A stretch of DNA of 64,000 nucleotides from the NCBI GenBank assembly GCA_963808775.1, contig CAWEGR010000003.1, positions 372,001 to 436,000 of the forward strand, written 5' to 3'. Under the pieces are notes generated by a model. That model had not been told where the DNA came from. It searched no databases and worked only from the letters and a program-made list of their open reading frames with translations. The stretch is from JACVRW01 sp963808775. GTDB lineage: Bacteria; Actinomycetota; Thermoleophilia; Solirubrobacterales; Thermoleophilaceae. Shown in pieces: positions 1-11,031 of the stretch (its first letter is position 1; the number at the start of each line of letters is the position of its first letter). The translations under genes were made by a program, and so were the position numbers.

Positions 1-2133
<2,133 letters not shown>

Positions 2134-2141
<8 letters not shown>

Positions 2142-2873
2142 GCGGAGAGACCTTGAAGATCTCGCAGCCGACCGTCTTCGGGCGGTCGGCTCGGTCCGCC
2201 GTCGTCAGGTCGTCGCCGCCGCCGCAGCTCACCACGTCGTCCTGAGCCGGCGGCGCGTCGCGGGCGTCGAGCTTGTCGCCGTCGGCGCCGCCGAAGAGCC
2301 GGTCGATCCCGAGGCCGGCGCGGAGCACGTCGCGGCCGGAATCGCCGATCAGGAGATCGTCGCCCCCGCGACTGCCCATGTCGGTCATGGCCCGGCCCGC
2401 CGCGGAAGACGTCCGGGCCGTTCGAGCCGACGAACGTGTCGTCGCCCTCGCGGCCGCCGAAGTTGAAGCGGTCGGACCGGTCGCCGCGCATGACGTCGTC
2501 TCCCTCGCCGCCGACGATGTTCATCTGCGGCGCCCGCACGGTCGGGTGTGGGCGTTCGCGCGGTCATCGCTCGTCGCCGAGGTCGGCCTGCACGAGCCGC
2601 ACGCGCGGCCTGATGCGGCAGAGCGCGCGGCCCTCGATCATCGAGCTCGCAGCCCTCGCCGACCGTGATCGCGGCGCCCGGGTCGGTGAGCCGCACAGGC
2701 TGCCGCGGATGGAGGTTTCGATCACGGAGCCGGTTGACCTCGCCCGGGGCGGCCTCGTAGACGACCCATCTGCGCTCGTCGTCGACCACCGTCCCGGCGG
2801 TCGCGCCGAACGCCGGCGCGGCGGCGGCGAAGAGGCTGACGGAGGCAAGTGCGGTGACCCAGATCCTCATCAT
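2134..2873 (-). CDS. Small exported RTX-like calcium-binding repeat protein (several frame changes)
   Basis: The start is ATG at 2873 (or 2870), with GGGAGGG just upstream. The first 25 residues form a signal peptide (MMRIWVTALASVSLFAAAAPAFG). Glycine- and aspartate-rich nonapeptide-like repeats follow in the C-terminal half (GGEGDDVMRGD, GGREGDDTFVGSNGPD, GGDDLLIGDSGRD, GGADGDKLD), as in hemolysin-type Ca2+-binding domains. The coding sense moves between frames near 2735, 2705, 2660, 2566 and 2395. Each step is explained by gain or loss of one dinucleotide (for example TGTG versus TG near 2703), and the corrected product is about 245 residues. Its role is unknown; it is secreted or surface-attached by inference. 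It ends inside the last codons of the convergent glutamine synthetase. Confidence 0.6.
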
Positions 2874-2911
2874 GCCCTCCCAACGGGGTAGGAGGGCCGA
2901 TGTTACGCCCG

Positions 2912-3985
2912 TCAGGCGGGCAGGCGCTCGGGCAGGCCGGTCCTGACGAACACGGCGGTGCGCTCGGCGTGCTGCTCGAGCTCCGGCCAGCGCGCGAAAG
3001 CCGCCGGCTCGTGCCCCTCGCCGACGCGGTTGATGAAGGAGATGACCTCGCTGATGTGGCCGCCGGCGTCGACGCGGAGGACGTCGAGCGCGAACGGCAG
3101 ATAGGCCCCCTCGCTCTCGAGCCATGCGTAGCTCCCGATCGCCGCCTGCCCGTTGACGGTCGTGGCGCGGTGGCGCCAGCGCCACTCGCCCGACAGCGGG
3201 CCGAGCCGCAGGAAGCCCTCGAGCCTGTCCTTGCCGCGGAACCAGGCCCGCAGCGGCGGCATCGACCAGGCGGCGTCGTCCGCGAGCAGCTCGAGCATGC
3301 GCTCGACGTCGCCGCCCTCCATCGCCTCCATGTAGCCCTCCACCACCTCGCGCAGGCCGTCGTCGCCGAGTGCCTCGAGCGTGGCCTGCTGGCTGCGCTC
3401 GGGCAGGGCGTCCTCCACGGTGCGCCGCGCGCGCTGAAGGGCGCTGTTCACGGACGGCACGCTCGTGTCGAGCGCCTCGGCGACCTCGGCCGCGGAGAAG
3501 CCGAGCACCTCCCGCAGGATCAGGGCCGCGCGCTGGTTCGGCGGCAGGAGCTGCAGCGCGACCACGAACGCGAGCTCGAGGCTCTCATGCTGCTCGTAGC
3601 GCGTGGCCGGCCCCGGCTCGTCGTCCTCGGCGGCCGCCAGCTCGATGTCCGGGTAGGGATCGATCCAGACGCGCTCGACCGGCGGCTCGTCGAAGGCCTT
3701 CTCCATCTCGATCGCGGGCCTGTCGGCCGTCGGCAGCGTCAGCTTCGGCCGCTTGCCGATCTGGTCGAGGCACGTGTTCGTGGCTATGCGGTAGAGCCAC
3801 GAGCGCAGCGAGCTGCGGCCCTCGAACTTGGCGAGCCCGCGCCAGGCACGGAGCATCGCGTCCTGGATCGCATCGTCGGCGTCGTGGACCGAGCCGAGCA
3901 TGCGGTAGCAGTGCGCATGCAGCTCGCGCCGGTACGGCTCGACGAGCTCTCGAAAAGCGGTCTCGTCAGTGGCTGCGGCGCTCAC
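2912..3985 (-). CDS. ECF-type RNA polymerase sigma factor with SnoaL-like C-terminal domain
   Basis: This is a predicted alternative sigma factor of 357 residues. Residues about 10-75 form sigma region 2 (FRELVEPYRRELHAHCYRML, followed by DADDAIQDAMLRAW). Residues about 135-195 form region 4 with its helix-turn-helix (LPPNQRAALILREVLGFSAAEVAEAL). The remaining roughly 130 residues resemble the SnoaL-like extension of SigJ/SigG-type ECF factors (ARWPELEQHAERTAVFV near the end). No anti-sigma gene is adjacent. The start overlaps the stop of the upstream desaturase by 4 bp, so the two are probably co-transcribed. A short hairpin (GCCCG/CGGGC, 2907-2921) covers the stop codon and may end the transcript. 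Confidence 0.88.
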   Translation of the reverse strand: MSAAATDETAFRELVEPYRRELHAHCYRMLGSVHDADDAIQDAMLRAWRGLAKFEGRSSLRSWLYRIATNTCLDQIGKRPKLTLPTADRPAIEMEKAFDEPPVERVWIDPYPDIELAAAEDDEPGPATRYEQHESLELAFVVALQLLPPNQRAALILREVLGFSAAEVAEALDTSVPSVNSALQRARRTVEDALPERSQQATLEALGDDGLREVVEGYMEAMEGGDVERMLELLADDAAWSMPPLRAWFRGKDRLEGFLRLGPLSGEWRWRHRATTVNGQAAIGSYAWLESEGAYLPFALDVLRVDAGGHISEVISFINRVGEGHEPAAFARWPELEQHAERTAVFVRTGLPERLPA

Positions 3986-4893
3986 GCACGGGAGGGTACG
4001 CGAGGCCCGACCTCACGGGCCTCCTGCCGCTCCGGCGCAATCCGCACGACGTTGCGCGCCAGGCCGAGCTTCTCGAGCGTCCAGATCACGTATGCCGCCG
4101 GGTCGAGCGCGCGCTCCCAGCGGCGCAGGCCGTGCTGCGCGGAGCGCGGGAAGGCGTGGTGGTTGTGGTGCCACGACTCTCCGAACGAGACGAGCGACAG
4201 CCACGGCACGTTCGTCGAATGGTCGTCCGTCTCGAAGCGCCGGTTGCCGAGGAAGTGGCAGACCGAGTTCACGCTCCAGGTCACGTGGTGGACGATGAAG
4301 ATGCGCACGAGCCCGCCCCAGAGCAGGCCGGTGGCCGCGCCGGCGATCGTGCCGGTGAGCAGGTAGCCGGCGAGCGCGGGCAGCAGCAGGCTGAGCAGCA
4401 CGAGCCAGGGGAAGTTGCGGTTGATCGTGCGCATGCCGCGATCCTCGAAGAGGTCGGGCGCGTGGCGGCGAATGCTCGCGCGACCCTGGCTCGAGAAGAG
4501 CCAGCCGGTGTGCGCGTGCCAGAGCCCGCGCATGACCCCGCCGATCCCGTCGCCGTGTCCCACGTGCGGGCTGTGCGGGTCGCCCTCCTCGTCCGCGTGA
4601 GCGTGATGCTTGCGGTGGTCCGCGACCCAGCTCATGACCGGTCCCTGGACCGCCATCGAGCCCATGATCGCGAAGGCGTACTCGAGCGGCTTCGGGACGA
4701 TGAACGACCGGTGCGTGAGCAGCCGGTGGAAGCCGACGGTGACGCCGACCCCCGTGATCACGTACATCGCCGCGAGGATCGCGAGGTCCGTCGCCGACAC
4801 CGCGCTGTTCCAGAGCAGGACGATCGCCGCGATCACGGCGAGGAACGGGATCGCGACCGCTGCCAGGTTCACGCGCTTCTCAAGATTGGTCAT
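3982..4893 (-). CDS. Membrane acyl desaturase (delta-9 type, acyl-CoA or acyl-lipid)
   Basis: This is a di-iron membrane desaturase of 303 residues that introduces a double bond into fatty acyl chains. The three histidine boxes are present in order: GFHRLLTHRSF (about residue 55), DHRKHHAHAD (about 92) and ESWHHNHHAFP (about 230). They are separated by hydrophobic pairs that would form four membrane helices. An N-terminal hydrophobic stretch starts near residue 10. It is the first gene of a two-gene unit with the sigma factor. The divergent PucR-like gene starts 78 bp away, so that short intergenic region must carry promoters for both directions. Confidence 0.92.
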   Translation of the reverse strand: MTNLEKRVNLAAVAIPFLAVIAAIVLLWNSAVSATDLAILAAMYVITGVGVTVGFHRLLTHRSFIVPKPLEYAFAIMGSMAVQGPVMSWVADHRKHHAHADEEGDPHSPHVGHGDGIGGVMRGLWHAHTGWLFSSQGRASIRRHAPDLFEDRGMRTINRNFPWLVLLSLLLPALAGYLLTGTIAGAATGLLWGGLVRIFIVHHVTWSVNSVCHFLGNRRFETDDHSTNVPWLSLVSFGESWHHNHHAFPRSAQHGLRRWERALDPAAYVIWTLEKLGLARNVVRIAPERQEAREVGPRVPSRA

Positions 4894-4970
4894 GAGAACA
4901 GGATGCCCGCATCCAGGGCAGGCGAAAAGCTAGTTGTGAGCGTAGTTCCGGACATGATTTACTCACCTAT

Positions 4971-6171
4971 GTGACAACTTCGCGTGACGACGCTGACTAC
5001 GCGGGGCCGACCGAGCCCTGGCGCGGCCTGCCGAGCTCGATCGCCGACGTGATCGAGCCCGAGCTCGACGCGGTTACCGACGAGATCCTCGCCACCATCG
5101 CCCAGGAGGTGCCCGAGTACGCCCGCCCGCTCGAGGGCGCGTTCGGCCGCGGCGTGCGCACCGGCGTGACGGAGGCGCTGCGCCAGTTCGTCGCGGTCGT
5201 GCGCGACCCGGACGCGGGCCGCGGACCGGGCCGCGAGGTCTATGTCGGCCTCGGCGGAGGCGAGCTGCGCCAGGGGCGGACGCTCGACTCGCTCCAGTCG
5301 GCCTATCGCGTCGGAGCGCGCGTGGCCTGGCGGCGGCTCGCGGCGGCCGCCCGCCGGGAGGGGGTCACGCCCGAGGTGCTCAGCCTCCTGGCCGAATCGA
5401 TCTTCGCGTACATCGAGGAGCTGTCGGCCGACTCCGTCGAGGGCTACGCGGAGGCGCGCTCGCAGCTCGAGGGCGAGCGGCGCCGGCGCAGGCGCGAGCT
5501 CGTGACGCTGATGCTGCGCGAGCCGTCCGTCGACGGGGCCGACCTGCGGGCGGCGGCCGACGCCGCGGGCTGGCGCGTGCCGCGCGCTCTCGCCCCACTC
5601 GCCGTGCCGGAGGACGAGCTCGCCCGGCTGCTGCGGCGCCTGCCGCAGGACTCACTCGCGACGACCGTGGAAGGCGCCGGCTGCGTGATCGTCCCGGACC
5701 CGGACGGCCCGGGCCGCGCCGAGGAGCTCGAGAGCGCGGCGGGAAGGGTCAGGGCGGTGCTCGGCCCCGCCACGGATCCGCCCGGACTGGCGGCGTCCTG
5801 GGCGCTCGCGCTGGCGCTCCTGCATGCGGGCGAGGAAAGCGGGCTGCTGCGGGTCGACGATTCGCTCACGGAGCTGCTGCTGCGCGAGGGGCGCGAGCTC
5901 GTGAACCGCATGGGCGCGCGGCGACTGGCGCCGCTCGACGCGACTCACGCCGCGGGCGAGAGGGCGGATGGAGGACACCGCGCTCGCCTACGTGCGCGAG
6001 CAGGGGAACGCCGCTGCGATGGCGCGGGCGCTCGAGATCCACCCGCAGACGGCCCGCTACCGGCTTGCCCGGCTGCGCGAGCTCGTCGGCGACGAGCTCG
6101 ACGACCCGGACGCGCGCCTCGAGCTGGAGCTCGCGTTGCGCGCCCGGGCCGTGGCTTCGGCCGGTGACTAG
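4971..6171 (+). CDS. PucR/CdaR-like transcriptional regulator (one frame change near 5965)
   Basis: This regulator of about 400 residues has a long N-terminal helical sensor region and a C-terminal helix-turn-helix of the PucR type (VREQGNAAAMARALEIHPQTARYRLARL). The GTG at 4971 is the start (VTTSRDDADY). The frame changes near 5965, where GCGC contracted to GC would restore ERARMEDTALAYV; the C-terminal DNA-binding part then reads from about 5968 to the TAG at 6171. It is divergent from the desaturase/sigma pair and may act on the 77-bp intergenic region. That region has an imperfect GTGAG/CTCAC repeat that I did not count as an operator. The effector is unknown. Confidence 0.75.
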
Positions 6172-6633
6172 AAGCGGCGCTTCTTCGCGCTCCACTCGAC
6201 GCCGGGGGTCTCGCAGCCCATGTAGGACGCGGACAACGACCCCGAGGCGGCGCGCCGGCCGATGGTCCCCCTCACGCGGATGTGATTCCGCTCGAACGAG
6301 AAACCGCCGCCGGAACCGATCGGGACCTTCTTCCTCATGACCAGCCGCGAATAGCGCAGGTCGCGGATCGCGACCTCGGGGCACTCGAGGCGAGCCTCGA
6401 GGTACATGCCCGTGATGCGCCGGCCGTTGACCCGCAGCACGATGCCGGTCTCGTACGGCTCGAGGTCCGGCGCGAACGAGAACGGGCCCGTGGATGGCGT
6501 CGCCCGCGAAGACCCCGGTGAGGTCCGTGGCGGCGTCGGCCTTCGACGGGAGTGCGACAAGCGCGAGCGCGGCGGCGGCGAACAGCGCCAGGGCTGCGGC
6601 GATCACGCGATTGGAGGCGGTGGTTTCGCTCAT
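6168..6633 (-). CDS. Hypothetical exported protein (one frame change near 6491)
   Basis: This reading frame starts with a signal peptide (residues about 8-35, VIAAALALFAAAALALVALP, cleaved after ADA). The mature part, about 120 residues, is rich in beta-strand-forming residues. It reads TDLTGVFAGDAIH and then, in the second frame, TGPFSFAPDLEPYETGIVLRV to KKRRF. A CACA-to-CA contraction near 6491 explains the shift. No family is recognised. The stop overlaps the convergent PucR-like gene by 4 bp, and the start lies 90 bp from the divergent MFS transporter. Confidence 0.55.
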
Positions 6634-6722
6634 GCCGCGATGCTCGCCCAGCGGCGCCCCGCTCGCTTCAGGGCGATACCCGCAACCCGCACCCTGAACC
6701 GGGTCGTGGAGGATGTCGAGCT

Positions 6723-8120
6723 GTGCAAGGTCTCGGGGAGTCGCTCGACCGCGCGCCGATGTCGTCGCTGCACCTGCGCTTCTGGCTGCTTGCCGGGCTG
6801 GGCATCATGCTCGACGGGTTCGACTTCTTCATCATCGGCGTCGCGAACCCCCTGATCGCCGAGGATCTCGGCGTCTCCTCGGTCGAGAAGGGACTGGTGT
6901 CCGCGGCCGCGATCGTGGGCGCGATCTTCGGGGCGGCTCTGCTCGGCCCGCTCGGCGACAAGATCGGGCGACGCCGGATCTTCCGCGTCGACCTGTGGCT
7001 GTTCGTCGTGTTCTCGCTGCTCTGCGTCGTCGCATGGGACGTCTGGTCCCTGATCGCGTTCCGCTTCGCGCTCGGAGTCGCGATCGGGCTCGACTATCCG
7101 ATCGCCGCGAGCTACCTCGCCGAGATCCTGCCCTCGCTGAAACGCGGCCGCTGGCTCGTGTCCGCCTTCGCGCTGCAGGCGGCGGGCATCGTGCTCGGCG
7201 CCATCGCGGGCGTCGTGATCCTGGAGGTCTGGCCGAACGACGACGCCTGGCGGGTGATGCTCGGCTTCGGCGTCGTCCCCGCGCTGATCATCATCCTGCT
7301 CCGGCGCGGCGTTCCCGAGAGCCCGCGCTGGCTCGCGCAGAACGGCCACGAGGACGAGGCGGCCCGCGTCGGCGAGCTGTTGGTGGGCCATCCGGTCGAG
7401 ATCACCGCTGCCGACCGCGAGCGCCGGGAGTCGCCGCCCGAGGGCCTCCGGGCCTTCATCCAGCCGCAGTTGTTCTCGCGCAGGTATCGACGGCGGACGA
7501 TCTTCACCGCCGTTCCGTGGTTCCTCATGGACATCGCGACCTACGGCGTCGGCATCTTCACGCCGACGCTGCTCGCGGCGCTCGCGCTCGCCGGACCCGA
7601 CGCTACGTTCATCTCCGATGACATCGCGTCGACAGAGGGCACGGCGCTGCTCGACGTCTTCCTCGTCCTTGGATTCGTGGGCGCGATCGTGCTCGTCGAC
7701 CGGGTCGGCCGCGTGCGCCTGCAGCTCGCGGGCTTCGCCATGATGACGGCCGCGCTGTGCGTGCTCGGGGCCGCGGAGGGCCTGCCGGGCGGGGGCGACG
7801 ACCACATCGCGTTGGTGCTTCTCGGCTTCGCGATCTTCAATTTCTTCATGAACATGGGGCCGAACGCCACCACGTTCGCCCTGCCGGCCGAGATCTTCCC
7901 CTCGGAGGTCCGCGCCGCCGGGCACGGCTTCGCGGCCGGGATGGGAAAGCTTGGCGCGGCGCTGGGCGTGTTTCTGTTCCCGGTGCTGCTCGCGGACGTC
8001 GGCGAGAGCGCGCTCCTGTTCGGCGTGGCCGTCACGAGCGCGCTCGCGTTCGTCGTGACCTACCTGTTCCGGATCGAGCCGCGTGGGCGGACGCTCGATG
8101 AGCTGGCGGGGTCGACGTGA
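6723..8120 (+). CDS. MFS transporter, 12-helix type
   Basis: This is a major facilitator permease of about 465 residues. Twelve hydrophobic segments are visible. The loop 2-3 signature is present (GPLGDKIGRRRIF), as is the helix 4-5 region of sugar or organic-acid porters (RFALGVAIGLDYPIAASYLAE). The GTG at 6723 gives MQGLGESLDRAPMSSLHLRFW, which matches family N-termini better than the ATG at 6759. The substrate cannot be told from sequence. The helix 1 motif LDGFDFFIIGVANPLI is common in MFS proteins for organic acids or sugars. It is convergent with the polyamine-type ABC operon, with an 18-bp gap, and may serve it only by proximity. Confidence 0.85.
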   Translation: MQGLGESLDRAPMSSLHLRFWLLAGLGIMLDGFDFFIIGVANPLIAEDLGVSSVEKGLVSAAAIVGAIFGAALLGPLGDKIGRRRIFRVDLWLFVVFSLLCVVAWDVWSLIAFRFALGVAIGLDYPIAASYLAEILPSLKRGRWLVSAFALQAAGIVLGAIAGVVILEVWPNDDAWRVMLGFGVVPALIIILLRRGVPESPRWLAQNGHEDEAARVGELLVGHPVEITAADRERRESPPEGLRAFIQPQLFSRRYRRRTIFTAVPWFLMDIATYGVGIFTPTLLAALALAGPDATFISDDIASTEGTALLDVFLVLGFVGAIVLVDRVGRVRLQLAGFAMMTAALCVLGAAEGLPGGGDDHIALVLLGFAIFNFFMNMGPNATTFALPAEIFPSEVRAAGHGFAAGMGKLGAALGVFLFPVLLADVGESALLFGVAVTSALAFVVTYLFRIEPRGRTLDELAGST

Positions 8121-8138
8121 CCGCCGTGAGCCCGCGCA

Positions 8139-9266
8139 TCACCCCGCCGTAGCGTCCGCCTGTTCCTCCTCCGCCTCCTCGGCGGGGGTGCTCGTCCGGA
8201 GCACCCGCAGCGCGTCGGGTGGAAGGTGCACGGTGACCGCCGCGCCCGGTTCGAGGGCGGATGCCGAGACCCCGCCGTCGTTCGGCACCATGGCCTTGAG
8301 CAGCTCGCCGCCCAGCACCCGCACGTGCAGCTCGTACGCGCCGCCGAGGAAGACCGACCGCTCGACCATGCCGGGCATGCGCTCCTCGCCCTGGTTCGAG
8401 TGCGGCTCGATCGCGATGCGCTCCGGCCGAATCATGACCTTCACGTCGCCGCTCGCATCCATCGCACCCTGCCGAGCCCGGAGCTTGCGGTCGCCGACCT
8501 GGACGGCGCAGGCATCGCCGTCCGGCCCGAGAGCCGTGGCGCCGAGCAGGTTGGCGACGCCGAGGAAGTCGGCGACGAACACCGTCTCCGGTTCTTCGTA
8601 GATCGCCTTCGGCGAGGCGGCCTGCTCCACGCGGCCGTTGTTCATGACGGCAATCCGGTCGCTCATCGTGAGCGCCTCGCCCTGGTCGTGGGTGACGAAC
8701 ACGAACGTGATGCCCACCTCGGCCTGGAGCGCCTTGAGCTCGACCTGGAGGTTCTTCCGCAACTGGGCGTCGAGCGCGCCGAGGGGCTCGTCGAGCAGCA
8801 GCACGCGCGGTCGCAGCACGAGGGCCCGCGCGAGCGCGACGCGCTGCTGCTGCCCGCCCGACAGCTGATCCGCCTTGCGGCGCGCGAACTCGCTCATGCT
8901 GACGAGCTCGAGCGCCTCGCCGACCCGCTTGGCCCGCTCCTCCTTGCTCAGCTTCTGGTACTTGAGCCCGAAGGCGACGTTCTTCGCCACGTCGAGGTGC
9001 GGAAACAGCGCGTAGCTCTGGAACACCGTGTTGACGTTGCGCTGATGCGGGGGCACGCGCGCCACGTCGGCCCCGTCGAGCAGGATGCGCCCGTCCGTCG
9101 GGCGCTCGAACCCGGCGATCATGCGCAACGTCGTCGTCTTCCCGCACCCGGACGGGCCGAGCAGGGTGAAGAACTCGCCCGGCGGCATGTCGATGTCGAT
9201 GCCGTCCACGGCGACGAAGTCACCGAACGTCTTGCACAGCTCCTCGAGGCGGACCTCTCCCTCCAT
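8139..9266 (-). CDS. potA: Polyamine-type ABC transporter ATPase
   Basis: This 375-residue ATPase powers uptake through the two permeases encoded just upstream. It shows Walker A GPSGCGKTT (about residues 38-46), Q-loop VFQSYALFP, signature LSGGQQQRVALARAL, Walker B VLLLDEPLGALD and switch His in FVTHDQ. The C-terminal third is a TOBE/MOP domain (MIRPERIAIEP), typical of the PotA/PotG and spermidine/putrescine subfamily. The start overlaps the preceding permease stop by 1 bp. Substrate class is inferred from the gene order SBP, permease, permease, ATPase and from the neighbouring amine oxidase. Confidence 0.92.
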   Translation of the reverse strand: MEGEVRLEELCKTFGDFVAVDGIDIDMPPGEFFTLLGPSGCGKTTTLRMIAGFERPTDGRILLDGADVARVPPHQRNVNTVFQSYALFPHLDVAKNVAFGLKYQKLSKEERAKRVGEALELVSMSEFARRKADQLSGGQQQRVALARALVLRPRVLLLDEPLGALDAQLRKNLQVELKALQAEVGITFVFVTHDQGEALTMSDRIAVMNNGRVEQAASPKAIYEEPETVFVADFLGVANLLGATALGPDGDACAVQVGDRKLRARQGAMDASGDVKVMIRPERIAIEPHSNQGEERMPGMVERSVFLGGAYELHVRVLGGELLKAMVPNDGGVSASALEPGAAVTVHLPPDALRVLRTSTPAEEAEEEQADATAG

Positions 9267-10117
9267 CAGACCTCCAGTGTGGCGACCGAGGTCGCCTCGT
9301 CGCCGCCCGCAAACCGGCGGTAGACGAAGTAGGCGAACGCAAGGGTCAGCAGCGTGATGACCAGGCTGACCGTGGCGAGTGCATTTAGCGCAGGGGTCGG
9401 GGCGCCGCGCGCGCTCGAGTAGAGCAGCATCGACACCGTCGTGGTGCTCGCGTCGCTCGACAGGTACTGCGTGACGACGAAGTCGTCGATCGACGTGGCG
9501 AAGGCCACGGCCGCGCTCGCGACGATCGCCGGCGCGAGCAGCGGCAGCATGACCCGGAAGAACTGATCGCGGCGAGGGGCGCCCAGGTCCGCCGCCGCCT
9601 CCTCGAACTCGGGGCCGATCGACACCAACCGGCCGCGCACGATCACCACGACGTACGACAGGGTGAACGTGATCTGCCCGATCGCCTGCGCGTCCGTCCC
9701 GAGTCCGATTCCGCCGAACACCTGCAGGAACAGCAGGAGCAGCGCGACGCCCATCACGATCTCCGGCGTCACGAGCGGCAGCAGCATCAGGGCGTTGACC
9801 GTGCCGCTGCCGCGCCCGCGCCAGCGCTGCAGGCCAAGCGCGAGCGCCACCCCGAGCGGGGTGGCCACGAGGACGCAGATCACCGCCAGCAGCAGCGTGT
9901 GTGTGAGCGCGTCCTGCAGCGCCGCGTCGTGGAACACGCTGCCGGTATCGCCCGTGAACCAGCGGGTGGAGAACCCCTGCCAGGTCGTGCGCGAGCGCCC
10001 GTCGTTGAACGCGAACGCGATCGCGATCAGCACCGGGAGCACCGCCCAGAGGATGTACCCGCCCGTGATCAGCGCGAGGAAGCGCGGCTGGCCCCAGGGA
10101 TTGCGCAGCCGGCTCAT
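9266..10117 (-). CDS. potC: Polyamine-type ABC permease, PotC-like
   Basis: This inner-membrane permease of 283 residues has six predicted helices. The EAA-like loop that docks to the ATPase is visible (EEAAADLGAPRRDQFFRVMLPLL, about residues 175-200). The start ATG overlaps the stop of the upstream permease by ATGA (10114-10117). It is the second permease of the operon and pairs with the PotB-like subunit. The frame is intact. Confidence 0.92.
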   Translation of the reverse strand: MSRLRNPWGQPRFLALITGGYILWAVLPVLIAIAFAFNDGRSRTTWQGFSTRWFTGDTGSVFHDAALQDALTHTLLLAVICVLVATPLGVALALGLQRWRGRGSGTVNALMLLPLVTPEIVMGVALLLLFLQVFGGIGLGTDAQAIGQITFTLSYVVVIVRGRLVSIGPEFEEAAADLGAPRRDQFFRVMLPLLAPAIVASAAVAFATSIDDFVVTQYLSSDASTTTVSMLLYSSARGAPTPALNALATVSLVITLLTLAFAYFVYRRFAGGDEATSVATLEV

Positions 10118-11031
10118 GTCGTCTGGGCGGTCGTGCCCGCCCGGCGGGTCGTGCGCAGGTAGTAGAACATCAGCCCCAGCAGGAACGCCGACAGCAGGAG
10201 CGTCAGCGCGGCGCCGGTCACCTTCTCAGAGCCCTGTCGCATGAACTCGTCGATCTGGTTGCCGATCATGTTCGTCTGGGTCGATGCCGAGACCAGGTCC
10301 GCCGTGTAGTAGTCGCCGAACATCGGCAGCGCGATCAGCACGGCACCGGCGAGGATGCCCGGCACGGACAGCGGCAGCGTCACGCGGAAGAACGCGCTCG
10401 CCGGGCTCGCACCGAGGTCGCGGGCCGCATCGATCTGGCGGCCGTCGATGCGGTCGATCGCGACGAACAGCGGCAGGATGAAGAACGGGATGTATCCGTA
10501 GACGAGCGCGAGGATCACCGTCGTCGGCTGGCCGTTGAGCCAGCCGCCCGGCTGGTCGAGCAGGCCGAGCTGCAGGAACAGCCACTCGATGCCCACGCTG
10601 TGGAGGACGTCCGAGCCGATCCCGTCCGGCGCCAGCAGGTTGATCCACGCCAGCATCCGCATCAGGTAGTTGATCCAGAGCGGAAGGATCAGGGCGAGCA
10701 GGATCCAGCCCCTCCAGCGCCCGGCGTGCCGGGCCGTGAAGTACGCGACCGGGTACCCGATCAGCAGCGAGAGCGCCACGGCGATCGCGACGAACTCGAG
10801 CGTGCGCAGCGAGACGGTCCAGAACGGGCCGCCGCTGAAGAAGTTGTCGAACATGGCGCTGACGTAGCCCACGTTCCAGTCGAGCGGGTTCCAGTACGGG
10901 ACCGGCTGCGACAGCGTGTCCTGGTTGCCGAACGCCACGGCCAGCACCGCGTAGAACGCGAACAGGAAGAAGACCGTCAGCCAGACGACGCCGGGGAGGG
11001 CCACCAGGCGCCAGGTCCAGCGCGACCCCAT
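10114..11031 (-). CDS. potB: Polyamine-type ABC permease, PotB-like
   Basis: This inner-membrane permease of 305 residues starts at ATG 11031, which shares its A with the TGA of the binding-protein gene (TGATG). A hydrophobic first helix (VALPGVVWLTVFFLFAFYAVL) and a periplasmic loop lead into the binding-protein-dependent transport domain. The EAA loop reads DAARDLGASPASAFFRVTLPL near residue 200. The open frame continues upstream into binding-protein sequence only because that gene is frameshifted; the 746-residue fused frame is not a real protein. Confidence 0.9.
   Translation of the reverse strand: MGSRWTWRLVALPGVVWLTVFFLFAFYAVLAVAFGNQDTLSQPVPYWNPLDWNVGYVSAMFDNFFSGGPFWTVSLRTLEFVAIAVALSLLIGYPVAYFTARHAGRWRGWILLALILPLWINYLMRMLAWINLLAPDGIGSDVLHSVGIEWLFLQLGLLDQPGGWLNGQPTTVILALVYGYIPFFILPLFVAIDRIDGRQIDAARDLGASPASAFFRVTLPLSVPGILAGAVLIALPMFGDYYTADLVSASTQTNMIGNQIDEFMRQGSEKVTGAALTLLLSAFLLGLMFYYLRTTRRAGTTAQTT

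Noticed and set aside
4894..4970. GTGAG/CTCAC imperfect repeat between desaturase and PucR-like genes
   Set aside because: Arms are short and interrupted, with no second copy. It is too weak to be called an operator.
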